The translations under genes were made by a program, and so were the position numbers. 41,894 nucleotides of DNA from Beroe ovata (lineage: Eukaryota > Ctenophora > Nuda > Beroida > Beroidae). Below, piece after piece: positions 21,001 through 30,442 of the stretch; the first letter of the stretch is position 1, and every line of letters begins with the position of its first letter. The stretch is taken from NCBI GenBank assembly GCA_946803715.1, contig CAMPET010000061.1:185887-227780 (forward strand), in the 5' to 3' direction. Under the pieces are notes generated by a model. The model had not been told where the DNA came from, ran no database searches, and saw only the letters and a list, made by a program, of their open reading frames with translations.

Positions 21001-24000
21001 GTCTGGATTATCATCAACTAAATTGTGAACTCCAAGGCTTTCTGATAATGGAGGAGTGGAGCTTAGTAATAGAGGCTCTATGGTCTTGAACAGGAAATCT
21101 GAAATAGAAAATATAGTAGTTGAGTTGCATAATCCATTGATGAAGTATTCCTATCGATACAATAAGTATTGTGTGAACAATCAACGTAGAGTGTTCAAAA
21201 TGACGCGCGTGAGATCAATTTGATACTGCAGTAAGATTAAACCTGGTTTATTACGGACTAGGATAGAGTCACTGTTTAACTCTCCAGTACTGGAAACCGA
21301 GAATGCACTCCACTTGTATGATCTCCAAAACAACAGACACTCCGCCCTCTGAGCAGAATGGAATTCCACCCTGCCTACCTCCTTCCCATTACACTCGATC
21401 ACCAGGAAGTGCTCCTGTTTATCAAAACCCCAGACGTTCGGAAGCTTTGCAGGTAGTCCTTCCAGTGGGTTCGCAAATGTACAACCACCTACCACATACT
21501 GGTTACTTGTCCTGTCAATCATGATACTGACTGATCCACCTGTACCGTCGACCAATGCATTTGAGAAGGTTACTGTGAACGATTCTGCTCCAGCGGTGAG
21601 CACTTGCAGGGGATAACGGTGGATGTCAAAATGTCGATTTTTGATCTCCCGTTGCCAATCTGAATTATAGACGTATAGTTCTGACATATAGAAGCTCGCA
21701 TGTGTTACGCAGTAAATAATTGATCCAGAATAGTGAGGCTAGAGCAGCCTCACTATTCTGGACCAATTTTTACTGATAGTGGTACATATCAACCCATAGT
21801 TGGATCAATAGATTATAGAACTCGTGAACAGGTAAGCTGTACACACCTGGTATAATGATGGGGTTATGAGAGCACAGAAGACTCGGGCACTCTATACTTT
21901 GACCACCACAACACTTGCTAGAGAAGTTGATACTCCCTCCCCGACACCCTCTTCCACTGTCGAACTCCTCAAATCCGGCAGAACAGCAAGCCCGGCCATC
22001 GTTGTAAACAAATGGATGTTCCTCAGGGCAAGCTCCCCCTGCAGATCACATGGTTATCTTACAGCTCCTAACTTAGGATTTGAGCATAGAAACTGGAAAG
22101 TGCAGAGCATCAAACTTGCTTTAGAGCTTATTGCTCGCGTTTGCTAGTTATACTTTAAGTTTCTGGGCCACCCTGTACATTAGGTTATGATACAATACGC
22201 AACATTACAACTCTATTTCGATCATAAGATCATAAACTCACGGCATGTTGGTACATCACAGTACTCCACTTTGTCACCAGCTCCAGCAACGTAGCACCAC
22301 GGTTTGTCATGTGTCCCGTTCGGGTTCCGACAGAAGTTATCTTCCAATCCTTCCAGAGGATAGCTAGCAATAGGGTTTTTTATGTCTGTCCGGGTGTTTG
22401 GATTCACGTGTTTTGTTGCAACTTCAACTGCTACTGCACTAATTTGTAATTGTACAGTATAATAGTAGCACTGTACATAAGTGCTAATTATAAGATACCA
22501 TTTTAAATTCTAATATGCTTCAACTATATAACCATTTGATTTAACCAACTTTTTTGATTCAATTGTTAATAAAAAAAAGTGTATTGTTAGTGTCTGAAGG
22601 TGAGATTAGTGTACATGAGTATAAAATACCGGGTGGGATTGTATTCCTGGTGATTTTCCCATTTCAGACAAGTCGATCCCGTAGTTGTGGTCGATGCACG
22701 TCCCCTATAGTATCTCCCCCTGGGATCATTCTCTCTGTCGATGCACCACACTTCACCTGGCATGAGTGCGAGTGAGCTGTATACCTACTATCATGTGCGT
22801 ACTCAGTACAATCAGGCTTTCCTTCACGAAACATCTAGGAATTCCTAGTGTTTCCATCAAATTTTCATGATAGGAGCCCCAGTATCATATTCATGTGTAA
22901 AGACATTGGTCCGCCTTTCAGCTGTGTGAGCTAGCTACTTTGCTAGTTTATCAGATGGTTGGCATTCATCTACTATCTAGTACATATCTTGGGAAAAATT
23001 CATACATACTCCTACTCCAGAAAAAGTTGTTAGTCTTCCTGAGATGTAGGTATCTACGGGAAACTAGCAACTAGATTAAGATAGGTAGGATAAGGTAGGA
23101 ACTAAACTCGCCAGTTTTTCCTAGATAGTATTGAATTTTAAAGATATAGATGAATCTATTATCTGTGTCAATTGGCAATACTCGAATAAAACTAACCACA
23201 TTTTGGAATGTCACAAGTGTGCCATCTCGGATTAGTGCCGCCTCCGTTGTAGCACCACGCTCTAGCAGCGACACCTGGGTGCCTGCAGAAGTTGTGGGAA
23301 CCGAGACCTGCATCTGGGTATTGGGATGGACCGTAGTTGTGCTTATTGGGGCTCTGTGCAGTCCATGCTTGGCAGATTTCTCCTGATTCCATACGGTTGA
23401 GTGTTCCTCTATAGTTCAACGCCTTTGGGTCAAGATCAGGGTGTATGCAGCCCACTTCGTTGTTCTTCGGATCTGTAAGGGCACTTGAGTATTATCAAGC
23501 ATGTACACTGCTATACTGGATGAAAGGATCAGGATATCAGATTCATATCGCAAGTCTTATGCTTATACAGCATGCTCTGTACTATAATATCATAGCTCAA
23601 TAACTTACCACAATCTGGTATTCGGCAGTAGCTCCATCCTGTCTTCAAGGCATGATAGCACCATGGTCCTCCAGGTTTACTGTCGGGGTTCCTACAGTAG
23701 TTGTGGTTGCCAAGTCCTCGTTCTTCACTAATACGAGAGTTGGAGATCAGCTACGTTGATCATGCATGAAAAACAATTACTTTTGTTCAAAAATTTATCA
23801 TATTCTTACTCCAAATTTTGATAGAAGCTGTTAGTGTTTGGTGTGTTTCCCGCCCAACTCTGACACGCGATTCCATCCAGAGTGACGCTCATTCTTCCAC
23901 GGTAATTCTCCCCTAGTTTGTCCTCTACCGGGTCATAACATCCGACAACATCAGGATCCTCCACTGTGGAAATATACTATGATAGCTCGGTTAATATAAG

Positions 24001-24638
24001 TCACGCGAAGCTTTCACTATAGCAGTGCAGCACGCGTGCATGAACTGAGCATGATATAATACCTATTACCTACCTGGTGCTACACTTTTCAGCATGGCCA
24101 TTCATATTGTAGTGTACCATGGTAGTGTATTTTTTCTTTTTTTGAGTTTTAATTCTCAGAAAAAGGGATCTTTTGATATCAAAAAGGAAGTAATTTGGAA
24201 AAGGTGTACTCACTGCAGTCAGGAATTGGACAGTATTCCCACGGTGGAGACGTTCCACTGCCATTGTAGCACCACGGACCGCCCGGTTTCGATTTGTCTG
24301 GGTTTCGGCACCAGTTATGTCCTCCGATTCCTTGATCAGTGAATCTGAAACCATATGACTTGTATTATAGGAATCAGAAATTGAACTTAAAGAGAGAGAT
24401 AATAGTGAATCAATCAGAAACCAAAGCTCATGACTTCTTCGTCAAACTAAGAATGACACATGCACAATGCACATCATCATAACTCACGACGCTACTGGAC
24501 CGATGGGATGTGTATTAGGCGACTGTGCTGACCACATTTGACATATGTAGCCAGACAGCGTCTCTTGGGCCATTCCTCTATATTGCAGACCCATTGGATC
24601 ATTCACCTTGTAGTAGCAACCTGTTTCTGATACTTTTT
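14904..24638 (-). CDS. Modular type I membrane receptor: 4 kringles, Cys-rich module, 5 FTP domains, 4 sushi domains, TM
   Basis: Twenty-six exons run from 24638 down to 14904, encoding about 1,625 residues; details are in the block entries. Order: kringle x4, Cys-rich module, unrecognised 145-residue module, FTP (fucolectin/tachylectin-4/pentraxin-1, F5/8-like) domains, sushi x4, TM helix, short tail. Every join was checked for phase, and all module borders are phase 1, so modules are symmetrical 1-1 units typical of exon shuffling. No signal peptide is seen; the 5' end probably continues through 26184-26289 and beyond. FTP domains bind fucose or other glycans in known lectins, and kringle and sushi modules mediate protein binding, so a cell-surface recognition or adhesion role is inferred. 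Enzymatic domains are absent. I know of no family with this exact order. Confidence 0.85.
15485..16609 (-). other. Receptor exons: four sushi (CCP) domains
   Basis: One exon each, all phase 1-1: 16430-16609, 16118-16336, 15804-15980, 15485-15691. Each has four Cys in CCP order, for example CTDLPEADNP, VMVACGPGFTLQGDTVITC and TPICIEG. The Trp usual near the fourth Cys is missing, which is a mild divergence. In known receptors sushi modules bind proteins such as complement components; partners here are unknown. Confidence 0.88.
19434..19560. repeat. CA/TG-rich microsatellite in a receptor intron
   Basis: Degenerate CACACA/GACACA tract between the exon for the FTP-B N-half (ends 19591) and the complete FTP-C exon (starts 19330). 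It lies exactly at the border where one domain seems to be inserted into another. Confidence 0.85.
20179..20593. mobile_element. MITE, ATGGTGGATCAG family (copy 1)
   Basis: Terminal inverted repeats ATGGTGGTGGATCAGAAGG and the complement ending CTTCTGATCCACCAT. The flanks carry AGTTATG (20172-20178 and 20594-20600), extending to AGTTATGT on both sides, a 7-8 bp target-site duplication compatible with hAT-like transposition. It fills most of the receptor intron between 20155 and 20700, ending about 20 bp from the downstream acceptor. It has no coding capacity. Confidence 0.85.
21243..21680 (-). other. Receptor exon: unrecognised 145-residue module
   Basis: One phase 1-1 exon. It begins ELYVYNSDWQREIKNRHFDI and includes TFTV-like beta strands, SIMIDRTSNQYVVGGC, LPNVWGFDKQEHFLVIECNG and CLLFWRSYKWSAF. 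Three Cys. The alternating hydrophobic pattern suggests a beta-sandwich (a distant relation to FAMeT-like or jelly-roll modules is possible). I do not recognise a family. Confidence 0.75.
21847..22038 (-). other. Receptor exon: Cys-rich module
   Basis: One exon, phase 1 at both ends, 63 codons. It reads ACPEEHPFVYNDGRACC, then CRGG, CCGG, ECPSLLCSHNP. The C-x(4)-HPFVYNDGxxCC pattern matches a small disulphide module that I recall from invertebrate secreted and lectin-like proteins; its function is unknown. Confidence 0.7.
22242..24638 (-). other. Receptor exons: four kringle domains
   Basis: K1: 24488-24638 + 24214-24344. K2: 23810-23963 + 23609-23727. K3: 23197-23472 (one exon). K4: 22630-22756 + 22242-22438. 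Each has six Cys in kringle order, for example GCYYKVNDPMGLQYRG, CQMWSAQSPN, NWCRNPD, GPWCYN and YCPIPDC in K1. K1, K2 and K4 share an internal phase-2 intron that K3 lacks. The Asp-x-Asp pair of plasminogen lysine-binding kringles is not present, so lysine binding is doubtful. Borders between kringles are phase 1. Confidence 0.92.
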
Positions 24639-24744
24639 CTGTCGGGAAGAGTAAACAGTGTAATAATGTACTAGTTTAATTCTCGTTACACTTTACAGGT
24701 ACATTGCACATGATCAGATGCCATATTGTGGTGATGAGTAGCAC

Positions 24745-24880
24745 AAATACATACAGTACAGTAGTACCTACTAATACATGCACTATAACACATACAGTAC
24801 AGTAGTACTAATACATGCACTATAACACATAGGTACAGTACAGTAGTACTAATACATGCACTATAACACATACAGNTAAA
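24745..24880. repeat. Tandem repeat with an assembly N
   Basis: About three copies of a roughly 45-55 bp unit containing ACAGTAGTACTAATACATGC and ACTATAACACAT, with an N at 24875. It is intronic in the receptor or 5' to it. Confidence 0.85.
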
Positions 24881-24889
24881 TAAGGCTAC

Positions 24890-26183
24890 CCTATATATAT
24901 AGACAGAGACTTATCTATAGATGACACATTTTACATCAAAAATGACCCCTCTTTTAACGTTCATATCTTCCGAACCAAATAAGATAAATACATTCTCGAC
25001 CTCACATTTGAAAGAAGAAAGATGGGGCTTTTCAAAACTGGTCATCAAAGCCATTTCATGACGTTTTTATGACGTCATAATGACGTCACAAAATAGCGAA
25101 TTGTAATTTCGACAGTCCGATAAATTAATGATTTTGAGGTGCGTTTTTCGACATGAAGCTTACGAGATAGCGAAAAGCGGGAGGCATATTAGCGAAAGGA
25201 AATTTAATGTACTTTCCAGCCATATCGTCAAAGTTGATCTAACTCATTAGGATCATTGAGATAATTGCATCTTAATGAGGTATACAAACGCCGAAATTAG
25301 ACAAGAAATTGTCAAATCGGTAAACCAAAAATCTAGAGAGCTGGAATGTTTCAGGACTCCATCATTCGATATGTTGTCGATTACAGTGTTGTTAGAAATA
25401 ATAAAAGGTTTTCAGCGATTCTTATACATTTTAAACCCAATTATGACGTCATAGTTGATACCGGGTATGGCAAATTACGCAGTTTTAAGGTATGTATATA
25501 GTTTTTGGGTTTAAGAAGAATTTTGCCAGACAAAAATAGGCTCCTTGATGAAATCACTCAATTGCACGTTTTATTAAATAATTTTACATCAATTCCCCCG
25601 AAAAATCAATTAGTTAATTATCTAATTATGCCAATTAAGATGGATATTTCGTAATATGATACATATATACTACTTTTTCCAACGTCATATGACACCTTGA
25701 TTGTTTTCTGTTCAATTCGGTGATACTGGTTTGATTTAGTTAAAAACCTCATTAGTTAGTTGCCTAATTAACCTAATTAAGGTGTATATTTTGTGGTATG
25801 AAACTGCTAAGCGATTTTTTTGACAAGATATGATACATTGGTTGTTTCTATTCGGTTTGGTGATATGGGTCGATTCCTTGAAAACCTCATTAGTCAATTA
25901 CCTAATTAACCTTATTAAAGCGAATATTTCGCGGTAGGGAAGTTTTTTTGACTGGATATATTAGTTTGGTTCATGCTGTCAATCATTGTATATGAATGCT
26001 ATTGATTTTAAGCAGAATTAACTCATTAAATGACCGACTGCAATTAAATGAAATTCACTCAAAGCATCTAGATTCTAGATTTTCATAGTAAAACTTATTG
26101 TTTTAGAAGATAGGATTTGATTGATGATTGTTGGTGACAAGTACCACACACTGAGAAGGAGTGGTGATGACTGATGAGTTTAC
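24890..26183. repeat. AT-rich block with degenerate ~135-bp tandem units, probable transposon remnant
   Basis: From about 25600 to 25960 three diverged units each contain an ACCTCATTAGT, GTTGCCTAATTAACC and GATACATTG-type order. The preceding part has clustered TGACGTCA words (25060-25090). No ORF longer than 60 codons looks real. It probably lies in the first receptor intron. Confidence 0.6.
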
Positions 26184-26289
26184 CTGGGATAATTGCTTGA
26201 GGCGGTACCTGTAGCCACGTGTCGGTGTAGGTGTAATGTGTCTCATTAATGATCGGATTGTTAGGAAGGTGAGGTACATAATAATTATG
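26184..26289 (-). CDS. Probable additional 5' exon of the kringle/FTP/sushi receptor
   Basis: An open stretch between an AG (after AAATTAG) and GTAAAC donor. It encodes HLPNNPIINETHYTYTDTWL and VPPQAIIP and ends in phase 1, as the first kringle exon requires. There is one N-glycosylation sequon (NET). It could also be non-coding; no signal peptide was found upstream. Confidence 0.4.
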
Positions 26290-26457
26290 CTAATTTGGTG
26301 TGTATCATGATATGATGAGGCGTGTAATTGATGCATCCTGATTTATATTCACGTGACTGGTCTATTGTGACATGCCGTGAAGTGGAAGCTTGCACATGAA
26401 ACACGTGGCATTGCTAATGGAGGGGAACAGAAACTTGAGATGAGGGCGAGACTGGAT
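26290..26457. promoter_or_regulatory. Possible divergent promoter interval
   Basis: About 170 bp separate the putative receptor 5' exon (minus) from the SGNH-KH start codon (plus). It contains two CACGTG E-box words (26350-26355 and 26402-26407). No TATA box can be assigned, and the true transcription starts are unknown. Confidence 0.3.
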
Positions 26458-29400
26458 ATGCCACGCGTTGGAGTTCGTTACTCATCACGCAACGGAACTA
26501 AGGTAGGTATAAAGGGAGTATACAAATCCCTAACACCCTCTCCGTTTACAACTATTGTAGTGTTAACGACCCCAATCACTTTATCAACTTTGTTACTGTC
26601 GCAGACTTGCTGCTTTTTTCAGAGCACAAATCTCATATCACTTTCTTGATTAAGTTTCAATCAATCATAGTCAATGATGAACCCCTTTGTTCCTCCGAGC
26701 CAAAAGGTATTTCCCCGTTTAAGTGCAAAGAGCATGTTATGAAGACTAGGTAGCTCACCTGAGTGATTTCTCAGTCTGTACGATTAATAGTATTAACTTA
26801 ATTTTGCATATTGTTATTCGTCAGGTATTGCTCGTTGGAGACTCGATCTCGAGACACATTCGTTTTGAGGCTGGGTCTACATTCACCTACCCGGGAATCA
26901 CGTCTCACCGGTTACTGCAGAAGGTATGGACATGAATTTCGCTCATCGTCAGGATTTATATAGTGGCATACCTATAAGTATAATTTATAGTGGACTGCTT
27001 CAGCCAACTCATTGAAATGATCATCTTTGAGCAAAATTGATAGACATTATTCAGGTAAGGGAACATCGTGAGCAGTTTCGTGGGAACTGGGACCACGCGA
27101 TCATCTTGGTGGGGGCAAATGACCTGGGATACACGGATGAGGACGAGACCGTCACGGACATCCACGGCATCATGGCTGAGCTCCAGGAGCTCAACCCTGA
27201 CGCCACGGTGGATGTTTGTGAGGTCTTGCCTCGCAAATCCTGGACCCGGGACAATGTGCCCACAACCCAGCACCCCAACCAGCTCGCAGTGACCCTCAAC
27301 CGTATGCTGCACAGGGAGTATCCGGGCCGGGTAATCAGGTTGTACCACAAATTTGCTGGTCCTGACGGGGAGGCTAACCTCAGACTGTACAAAAAGGACG
27401 GTCTGCATCCGGTCCCTAAATCCAGCCATATCTTCAGGAAGGCGATACTGAAGCACGTGACAGAGAGACAGGACCCAGGATACTACTACGTGATGCCAAA
27501 CCCACAATTCTACGAGGTGGAGAAGATGAAGAGGGAGGTTGTGAACCCGGAGGCGGTGAACTGGGAGAGGAAGGTGGAGGAGCCGGACAGGGAGCCGGCG
27601 TACCTGGCTGCAGTGCTGTCTGCTGGTCTTCCTCTAACAGGTATGTGGATAATTTATGAGTATCTATCAATATCATTATCACGATAATGTCACTATAAAT
27701 TCTATAGATATTACAACAATAATTGTTCCATAAGTAATATGTTGAACTGTTGCAGCCATACCTAAGTGTGCTTCAATTTCAACTATAAATCAATTATTTA
27801 GGAGAGACGATCAGTTTGATATCGGCGTCGGTTAACTGTCCAGAAAAAGGAAAGCGTGTTTCTGTAGAGGGAAATCTGAAGATATTGGAATCGATGTGCG
27901 GTACTGCTATTGGAAAGGTAGTTATATTGTAGTGGATTCGGAGGTCTCGCTCTTATAAAATGAAATTTTTATATCATTTTAAGACAAAATAAAATAGATA
28001 TTTATTATTTATCCGTATTTCAATGTCATCAATAATAGTAACATAAATATGATGATGGTTAAACAGGGAGGACGAAACCTAAAGAAGATCATGACAGAGA
28101 CCGGGGCCACGGTGACTCTTGCTCCAGCCACTCATGGGACATTCAGGGAGTTTGTGATCAGGGGGACACGAGCTGAAGTGACTGCTGCCACCGAACTGCT
28201 GAAAGAGAGCATCGCAAGTCAAGGTTTATCATTGCGATCGTGAAATCTTAAATTTCTTAGTATATCGTGTAATACTTTTAATCTCTCGGACCAGAAAGAT
28301 TAAAAGTAATCTTTATTATCGTGTAATATCATTCTGATTCAGTATTCGGAGAAATTATTAGAATTGCTTACAGTCACATCTCATACTCATTACTCACAGG
28401 GAACTTCTTGAAATGTGGGAAGATCGTCGATACAGAAGGATCCACTCCTGGTGGATGGAAACGCGTACCTAAGACTAAGAGCAGACGCACTACAAGTGAG
28501 AAAATAGCCCAAATATAATATGTAAACATCGGCATGAAAGGCGGAAGGCAAGAAAAAGACGCGCAATTGTTAGCGATTGTATGCAGTTTTCACTGTAAAG
28601 TGCGCTCCAATCATATCGAGTGGTATTGTAGTGATTATCGAGAGATCTCTCATATGTATCTATAAAAACTAATCTCATCAATGGTAAGGAAAGTCTTAAA
28701 TTTATATCAGCGTTTTAACGATAACTATTGATTCAGTTGAATTCAGCGGATGCCACATCTATGACCCAGAGCAAGCCTCGTTAATTCCATCATCACACTG
28801 GTGAGTGAAATAAGTACCAATCATCAATAAATCATTTTTACAAGAACATGCCTCAGTTAAGCCTCAGTTATGCCGTTCAGTTTCACTTGCCTATACCTAC
28901 CAGATTAGTTTTAAACAGATTGACTTTACAGGAGTCGCCTGGTGCTGATGGGTGGAGGAGAAGACAAGACTGGAGAAAAGGATCAAGAACAGAAGACCGT
29001 TCAAGAGACTCCCAAGATGAAGAAGAAACGTCGTCCAGGAAGGTCGCGAAAGATTGGGAAGAAGGTCAAGAGCAGCCGAGTATCGACTGTTGCTCCCGAA
29101 AGTGATGACACACACACAGAGGATGATGCAGCTGCTGTCCCGACTACCCCCAAGTCACGGGCAGAGTACATGGAGAAGTGGAGGAAGACGCCAGCCGGGA
29201 AGGAGAGTGTCGCTAGGAGCAACAAGAAGTACCAAGAGAGTGCTGGTGGTGCAGCAAAGACGAGAGAGGCAAAGCGCAAGTATGAAATGACTGACAAGCG
29301 GGCTGAGTCACACAGGCGTGCTATGATCAGATACATGAAATCCGAGAAGTGGAGATCTGTTCATGCTAGCGCAGTTATCAAGTATTTGAAGTCAGAGAAG

Positions 29401-30312
29401 TACATGGAAACACAGAAACATGCTAAGGACAGACATAGGCAAACAGATGGATATATGATGGCTCAGAAGCGGGCAATGCAGGAGTATATGAAGACAGAGG
29501 GCTGGTCCATAGCGCAGAAAAAAGGAATGGAGAACTACATGAAGACAAAGGCGTGGCAGGAAGCCAGCAGACGTGCTATCAGAAGATATGAAGGCAGTGA
29601 GAGAGGAAAGACGACCCGCGAGCTGTATAGTCTGACAAAGAACGCAAAGCTGAGGCAACAGAATTATAAGAAGAACTTGGTATGGTACAAGAAGGCCCTA
29701 AAGAAAGCAGGGAAGCATGCTGCAGTGAGTGGGAAGGTGCGGGGAGACTGTGCTGGAGAGACTGGTAGGGAGACTGAGCAGGAGGAGAACAACCAGCCCG
29801 GATCTGCTGCAGCTCCCCGAGTCTCGAACAAAGACGCCATGGAGGCTATCAGATCGCATAATGTAAGTACAACTCACAGTCTCTTAGCTTGATCGCTTGA
29901 TTTCTATGTATTTGTAACATGTTTACAATTGTTTAGTCGTAATCGTATATGAATAATCCTCACTACTGGTCAGGTTCCTGAGTATGTTGTGGGTGCCTAC
30001 AAGAAAGCGGCACGACTCATCAACACTTCGAGGAAACGACTCTTCCTACCCTCCCTACCATCTGACAACGACCAGAGAAGTTACCGCGCGCTGTTCAAGA
30101 ATAAGAAATTTGTCAAGTCTAGAACTAGGATAATGTACAAAACTCGGGCTATTGCTATCATATCTAATGCACTATTAAAGTATGGGGATATCGACAATCT
30201 ACTGAAAAATTACTCAGGGGGGAAAAGTTTTGATGGGTATGGGGACAGGTTTAAGATAAATTTTCTTGCTCGATCCTTAGTTAATGATATTCTTCTTAGG
30301 CGGGATCGATGG
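26458..30312 (+). CDS. SGNH hydrolase-KH domain fusion with a 17-residue-repeat basic tail
   Basis: Nine exons: 26458-26502, 26825-26923, 27055-27640, 27802-27917, 28067-28223, 28400-28495, 28737-28800, 28932-29862, 29974-30312; phases all agree, giving about 811 residues. Residues 16-240: SGNH hydrolase with VLLVGDSISRHI (Ser22), IILVGANDLG (Asn70) and KKDGLHPV (Asp163, His166). Residues ~263-334: KH domain with the GxxG loop IGKGGRN and ending REFVIRGTRAEVTAATELL. A Lys/Arg-rich linker (KKKRRPGRSRK, possible nuclear signal) follows, then 17-residue repeats, then an unrecognised basic domain (VPEYVVGAYKKAARLINTSR). An esterase acting with RNA binding is suggested but not shown. The SGNH type resembles domains seen in retroelement and orphan invertebrate proteins. 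The 3' end is uncertain because of the N at 30329. A two-gene reading is possible but splice phases favour one. Confidence 0.75.
29227..29634 (+). repeat. Coding 51-bp repeats (17-residue units)
   Basis: At least eight consecutive 17-residue units, for example RYMKSEKWRSVHASAVI, KYLKSEKYMETQKHAKD, EYMKTEGWSIAQKKGME and NYMKTKAWQEASRRAIR. The consensus is [KRN]-Y-M-K-[ST]-E-[KG]-W, followed by a basic amphipathic stretch. Units are diverged at the DNA level, so they are old and kept as protein. Confidence 0.9.
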
Positions 30313-30328
30313 GTACAGTGTGTTTACN

Positions 30329-30329
30329 G
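30329..30329. other. Assembly N at a suspicious junction
   Basis: The plus-strand SGNH-KH gene loses coding signal immediately before this base. A minus-strand gene of different content begins about 110 bp after it. The N may mark a scaffold join. Confidence 0.6.
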
Positions 30330-30442
30330 CTGTAGCTTATGGCTGGTATCATTCCCCTGCATTACATTTCACGTATTTGATTTCATCCCCAGCTCATACA
30401 TTGAAGGAAATATGAAGCATATTTCGTATTGTTCATATTAAC

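Larger units (their letters stand above)
16863..21098 (-). other. Receptor exons: five FTP (fucolectin-type) domains, one nested
   Basis: Domain A: 20977-21098, 20700-20871, 20018-20155. Domain B N-half: 19591-19872. Complete domain C in one exon: 18920-19330. A lone C-half: 18610-18801. Domain E: 18344-18534, 18098-18221, 17497-17625. Domain F: 17104-17418, 16863-16994. N-halves end in a CG-I/F-x-G motif (CGIIRG, CGRFQG, CGIITG, CGVIAG) and C-halves carry a Cys-Gly-type strand and end in YG or HG. Domain C has IKIYNRQGSDRCQERIIG, the fucolectin NRxDxCxxRxxG signature. A, E and F share the intradomain phase-1 intron after CGxIxG. The B half and the lone C-half flank C and would make one domain if C is an insertion. 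Confidence 0.85.

Noticed and set aside
24745-24880. Tandem 45-55 bp units as a CRISPR array or regulatory array
   Set aside because: Units are contiguous without spacers; it is an ordinary tandem repeat with an assembly N.
26956-27682. Minus-strand reading frames opposite the SGNH hydrolase
   Set aside because: They are antisense shadows of exon 27055-27640, which has clear SGNH motifs on the plus strand.
29001-29658. Minus-strand hydrophobic frames opposite the 17-residue repeats
   Set aside because: They are antisense to the Lys-rich coding exon and have no splice support; the plus-strand frame continues the KH gene.
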